From NCBI GenBank assembly GCA_003223695.1, contig QHVY01000091.1, positions 1 through 23,926 of the forward strand: 23,926 bases of DNA, read 5' to 3'. Below the pieces are notes generated by a model that saw only the letters and a list, made by a program, of their open reading frames with translations, was not told the origin of the DNA and did no database searches. Origin of the DNA: Acidobacteriota bacterium. Its GTDB lineage: Bacteria > Acidobacteriota > Thermoanaerobaculia > Gp7-AA8. Below are positions 21,919 through 23,926 of the stretch, piece after piece; the stretch's first letter is position 1; each line of letters starts with the position of its first letter. The translations under genes were made by a program, and so were the position numbers.

Positions 21919-22692
21919 ATGCGCAAGGCAACAACGAAATCAATTGGGAGACGTGGCTGGCTAGCGGTCACTTCTCTCGCGCTCACCCTCGCGTTTCTCG
22001 GGTGCACGAGCAATCAATACGCAGGCAACGGACAGCCGACGATGCTGACGCCGACGCAAAACTCTGTCGATCACAGCTCGACGTATGGCTCTTCGTCCGG
22101 CAACGCAGGCACGCCGCCGATGGCGAGCTCGTTCACGTACGTCGGATCGTCTCGCGTTGACGTTGACGCGCTGGCGAACCTCGCCGCTGAACGGGGTTAT
22201 CGCGGCATCGTTCTTGGACCCGCGGATCCGGGCGGTTACGGCGCTGGAGTGACCGTGGCCACCGGCCAGTTTGTGTCGCCGGCGTTAATTGCGAATCCAC
22301 AGGTGACGGTGAACTCTTCGATCAGTTCTGGCCCGATGCCGGCGACTGGTGCAGTGTTCGGCGTTGACACCGGAGTACAGGCCGCGTTGACGGGCGTCAG
22401 CGGAACTGTCGGATCGACTGCCGTCACGATCAGCACCACGCCAAGCGGAACGACCACAGTGACGCCGGCGGTGCCGACAACGGCGGCATCGACGATGACG
22501 GCCGCGGGGACGAATGCGGCGCTGACTGCCACGACAGCGAATGCGCCACTCGTCGCGACGACCGGCAACCCTGCGCTGACTGCCACAGCGACCAGAGTGC
22601 CGACCATCGTACAGCGACGGCGACCGGAACCATCGCGAGTGGAATCCGAATTGAGACTGGCTCGACCGGGAACATTCTCGTCACGAATGTAA
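21919..22692 (+). CDS. Ala/Thr-rich lipoprotein of unknown function, 3' end frameshifted
   Basis: A 257-residue predicted lipoprotein (signal about 1-28, lipobox AFLGC). After a Ser/Gly-rich stretch there is a short conserved-looking segment (SRVDVDALANLAAERGYRGI), then low-complexity Thr/Ala/Val sequence. I do not recognise a family. The final 26 residues, starting QRRRPEPSRVES, differ sharply in composition from the rest. Another frame entered near 22585-22612 instead continues the Thr/Ala/Gly pattern (TATATGTIASGIRIETG) and ends in GGK with TAA at 22728-22730, ten bases before an intrinsic terminator. The original gene was therefore probably 21919-22730, with a one-base loss or an assembly error in a repetitive GCGACC-type tract. 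It has a perfect ribosome site. Confidence 0.75.
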   Translation: MRKATTKSIGRRGWLAVTSLALTLAFLGCTSNQYAGNGQPTMLTPTQNSVDHSSTYGSSSGNAGTPPMASSFTYVGSSRVDVDALANLAAERGYRGIVLGPADPGGYGAGVTVATGQFVSPALIANPQVTVNSSISSGPMPATGAVFGVDTGVQAALTGVSGTVGSTAVTISTTPSGTTTVTPAVPTTAASTMTAAGTNAALTATTANAPLVATTGNPALTATATRVPTIVQRRRPEPSRVESELRLARPGTFSSRM

Positions 22693-22739
22693 GCAGCGCC
22701 GCGCCAGCGACCGTAAAAGGCGGCAAGTAAGTTTTCTTC

Positions 22740-22768
22740 GGGGCCGGGCCACGGGTCCGGCCCTTTTT
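22740..22768 (+). terminator. Intrinsic terminator after the lipoprotein gene
   Basis: Stem GGGCCGG (22741-22747) pairs with CCGGCCC (22757-22763) over a nine-base loop and is followed at once by TTTTT. It lies ten bases past the TAA at 22730 of the alternative lipoprotein frame, and the DUF72 ATG begins at the last base of the tract. Confidence 0.85.
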
Positions 22769-23436
22769 ATGGCGCAAGTCCGCATCGGCACGTCCGGCTG
22801 GCACTACAAGCACTGGATCGGCCGCTACTATCCCAAAGACATCAGGCCTGCAGCGATGCTCGAGCACTACGTGCGCGATTTCGATACGGTCGAGCTGAAC
22901 AACACGTTCTATCACCTGCCGAAAGAATCATCCTTTGAAGCGTGGCGCTCCGCCGCGCCATCGAATTTTGTCTTCGCTGTGAAAGGAAGTCGTTTCCTGA
23001 CGCACATGGTCAAGTTGAAGGACGCCGAGCGCGGCATCTCCAACTTCATCCCACTCGCTCAACTCCTCGGCCGCAAACTCGGACCCGTTCTGTGGCAGCT
23101 TCCGCCAAGGGACAGGACTGAGTACTGAGGACTGAGGACTGAGACGGGTGGGACTCAGTCCTGAGTCCTCAGTCCTGAGGTGAGACGTACGTTCGTTTGC
23201 ACGGCCCGACGCAATCCAAGTATCAGGGAAGTTACAGTGACGCCCAGCTCGAAAATTGGGCACGCCGCATCGAGGAGTGGCGGCGCACGCTCGATGCTGT
23301 CTATGTCTACTTCGACAATGATGACTCAGCCTACGCGGTGAACAATGCGCTCACGCTCAAGCGGCTCGTCAACGCTTCATCTCGTCCGCGGCGTGCTGTT
23401 CGAGAACCGGCAGAGGCATCGAACCGCTCCCGATGA
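22769..23436 (+). pseudogene. DUF72 family protein, broken by a palindromic element with loss of the middle
   Basis: The N-terminal part is a clear DUF72 start (VRIGTSGWHYKHWIGRYYP, VELNNTFYHLP, FAVKGSRFLTHMVKL) running to LGPVLWQLPPR at about 23112. A palindrome then brings a stop at 23128. The C-terminal part resumes in another frame from about 23185 as TYVRLHGPTQSKYQGSYSD, followed by VYVYFDNDDSAYAVNNALTLKRL, the family's conserved end. Roughly 80 residues that normally lie between these blocks are missing, by estimate from family length. DUF72 proteins have a TIM-barrel-like fold and unknown function. The 3' end overlaps the convergent DUF885 gene. The ATG sits directly against the upstream terminator, leaving no obvious promoter. 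Confidence 0.85.
23113..23177. repeat. Palindromic ACTGAGGACTGAG element inside the DUF72 gene
   Basis: Arms 23113-23136 and 23154-23177 are reverse complements with two mismatches in 24 bp, built from repeated GGACTGA units, with a 17-base loop. The element occupies exactly the junction between the two halves of the DUF72 gene. Confidence 0.85.
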
Positions 23437-23926
23437 TCCATTCGTGAAACTGCCGCACGTCAAAGCGCGGCCCGAGCTGCTGCTGCGCGTTGCGGCGCAG
23501 CTCGAGCATCTTCAAGCTGCCGATTTTGTAGGCCAGAGCTTGCGCGGGCATATCGACTGCGTAGCGCAGCGTCTCGGTTGCGATCTCCGTGTCCGACAGC
23601 AGCGTGTTGTCGCGCATGAAATCCGCGGCGCGTTCGCGTGACCAGCCCATCGCATTCATGCCTGTATCGACGACTAGGCGAACGGAAAGCAGCATATCCA
23701 TCATCAGCCGGCCGTAGCGATCGTACGGATCGTCATACAGACCCATTTCGTTGCCGAGGGCGGCGGCGTATTCACCCCAGCCTTCGATGTATGCGGTGTC
23801 GAAGTGCTCGCGGCGAAATGGCAGGAGCTGATCGTTTTCCTCCTGACGCGCGATTTGAAAATGATGACCGGGAATCAGCTCGTGCGCAATGAGTGCCTGA
23901 GCGAACAGCAGATTGCGCTCGTTCAG
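23369..23926 (-). CDS. DUF885 family protein, C-terminal part (5' end outside window)
   Basis: The minus strand is open from the window edge and ends in TGA at 23369. The visible 185 residues begin LNERNLLFAQALIAHELIPG and continue HHFQIAR; the HExxPGHH motif is the conserved, probably metal-binding centre of DUF885, a family thought to be metallopeptidases. It is followed by YIEGWGEYAAALGNEMGLYDDPYDRYGRLM, MNAMGWSRERAADFM and a typical family C-terminus. The full protein is usually near 600 residues, so about two-thirds is missing to the right. The last bases overlap the 3' end of the broken DUF72 gene on the other strand. Secretion cannot be judged without the N-terminus. Confidence 0.9.
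   Translation of the reverse strand: MNERNLLFAQALIAHELIPGHHFQIARQEENDQLLPFRREHFDTAYIEGWGEYAAALGNEMGLYDDPYDRYGRLMMDMLLSVRLVVDTGMNAMGWSRERAADFMRDNTLLSDTEIATETLRYAVDMPAQALAYKIGSLKMLELRRNAQQQLGPRFDVRQFHEWIIGSGSMPLPVLEQHAADEMKR

Noticed and set aside
22585..22612. Programmed -1 frameshift in the lipoprotein gene
   Set aside because: No slippery heptamer or downstream pseudoknot is evident; a simple indel or assembly error is more economical.
23113..23177. CRISPR array from the repeated GGACTGA units
   Set aside because: The units are adjacent and form one palindrome; there are no spacers and no cas genes.
22928..23263. Minus-strand open frame across the DUF72 palindrome
   Set aside because: It reads through the ACTGAGGACT repeat and antisense DUF72 sequence; the peptide is a by-product of the repeat.

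Overview
The window is GC-rich and gene-dense and most likely comes from an environmental Acidobacteriota bacterium. The main pointers are a VWFA-related protein of the acidobacterial TIGR03436 type, two lipoproteins that join an alkaline-phosphatase-superfamily ('sulfatase-like') domain to TPR repeats, and a DUF5916 outer-membrane protein. The phylum is inferred from gene families, not from a marker such as 16S rRNA.

Layout. At 1-4610 (+) lie the end of a TPR protein, a sulfatase-like/TPR lipoprotein and the VWA-type protein, probably co-transcribed. At 4735-7577 (-) a TauE/SafE exporter is translationally coupled to a DUF1634 membrane domain fused to a large arginine-deiminase-like domain. 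At 7598-14944 (+) are a second sulfatase-like/TPR lipoprotein, rnc (RNase III), an EnvC-like amidase activator, an S41 protease and the DUF5916 protein. At 14960-19894 (-) is a histidine-themed block: hutH, hisS, tRNA-His, egtD, an ACT-domain protein and tRNA-Val. At 19938-20325 (-) is a frameshifted pilin-like gene. At 20406-22768 (+) are a phytoene-desaturase-like oxidoreductase and a frameshifted lipoprotein with an intrinsic terminator. The right end holds a DUF72 gene broken by a palindromic element and the 3' part of a DUF885 gene (-).

The most striking theme is palindromic repeat elements, at least nine in 24 kb and of several sequence types. Two are 54-bp elements inserted exactly in frame inside coding sequences (hutH and the deiminase-like gene), each adding 18 residues. 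One replaces the middle of DUF72. Three supply the stop codons of neighbouring genes. One forms a perfect 26-bp stem just upstream of the RNase III gene, where it could be a self-regulatory substrate.

Other notable points: tRNA-His lacks the usual G-1:C73 pair and sits beside a HisRS with a non-canonical motif 2; hisS and the ACT gene both start with TTG only a few bases after the CCA end of a tRNA; both 'sulfatases' carry Thr where formylglycine sulfatases have Cys or Ser. No CRISPR array, transposase or prophage gene was seen.
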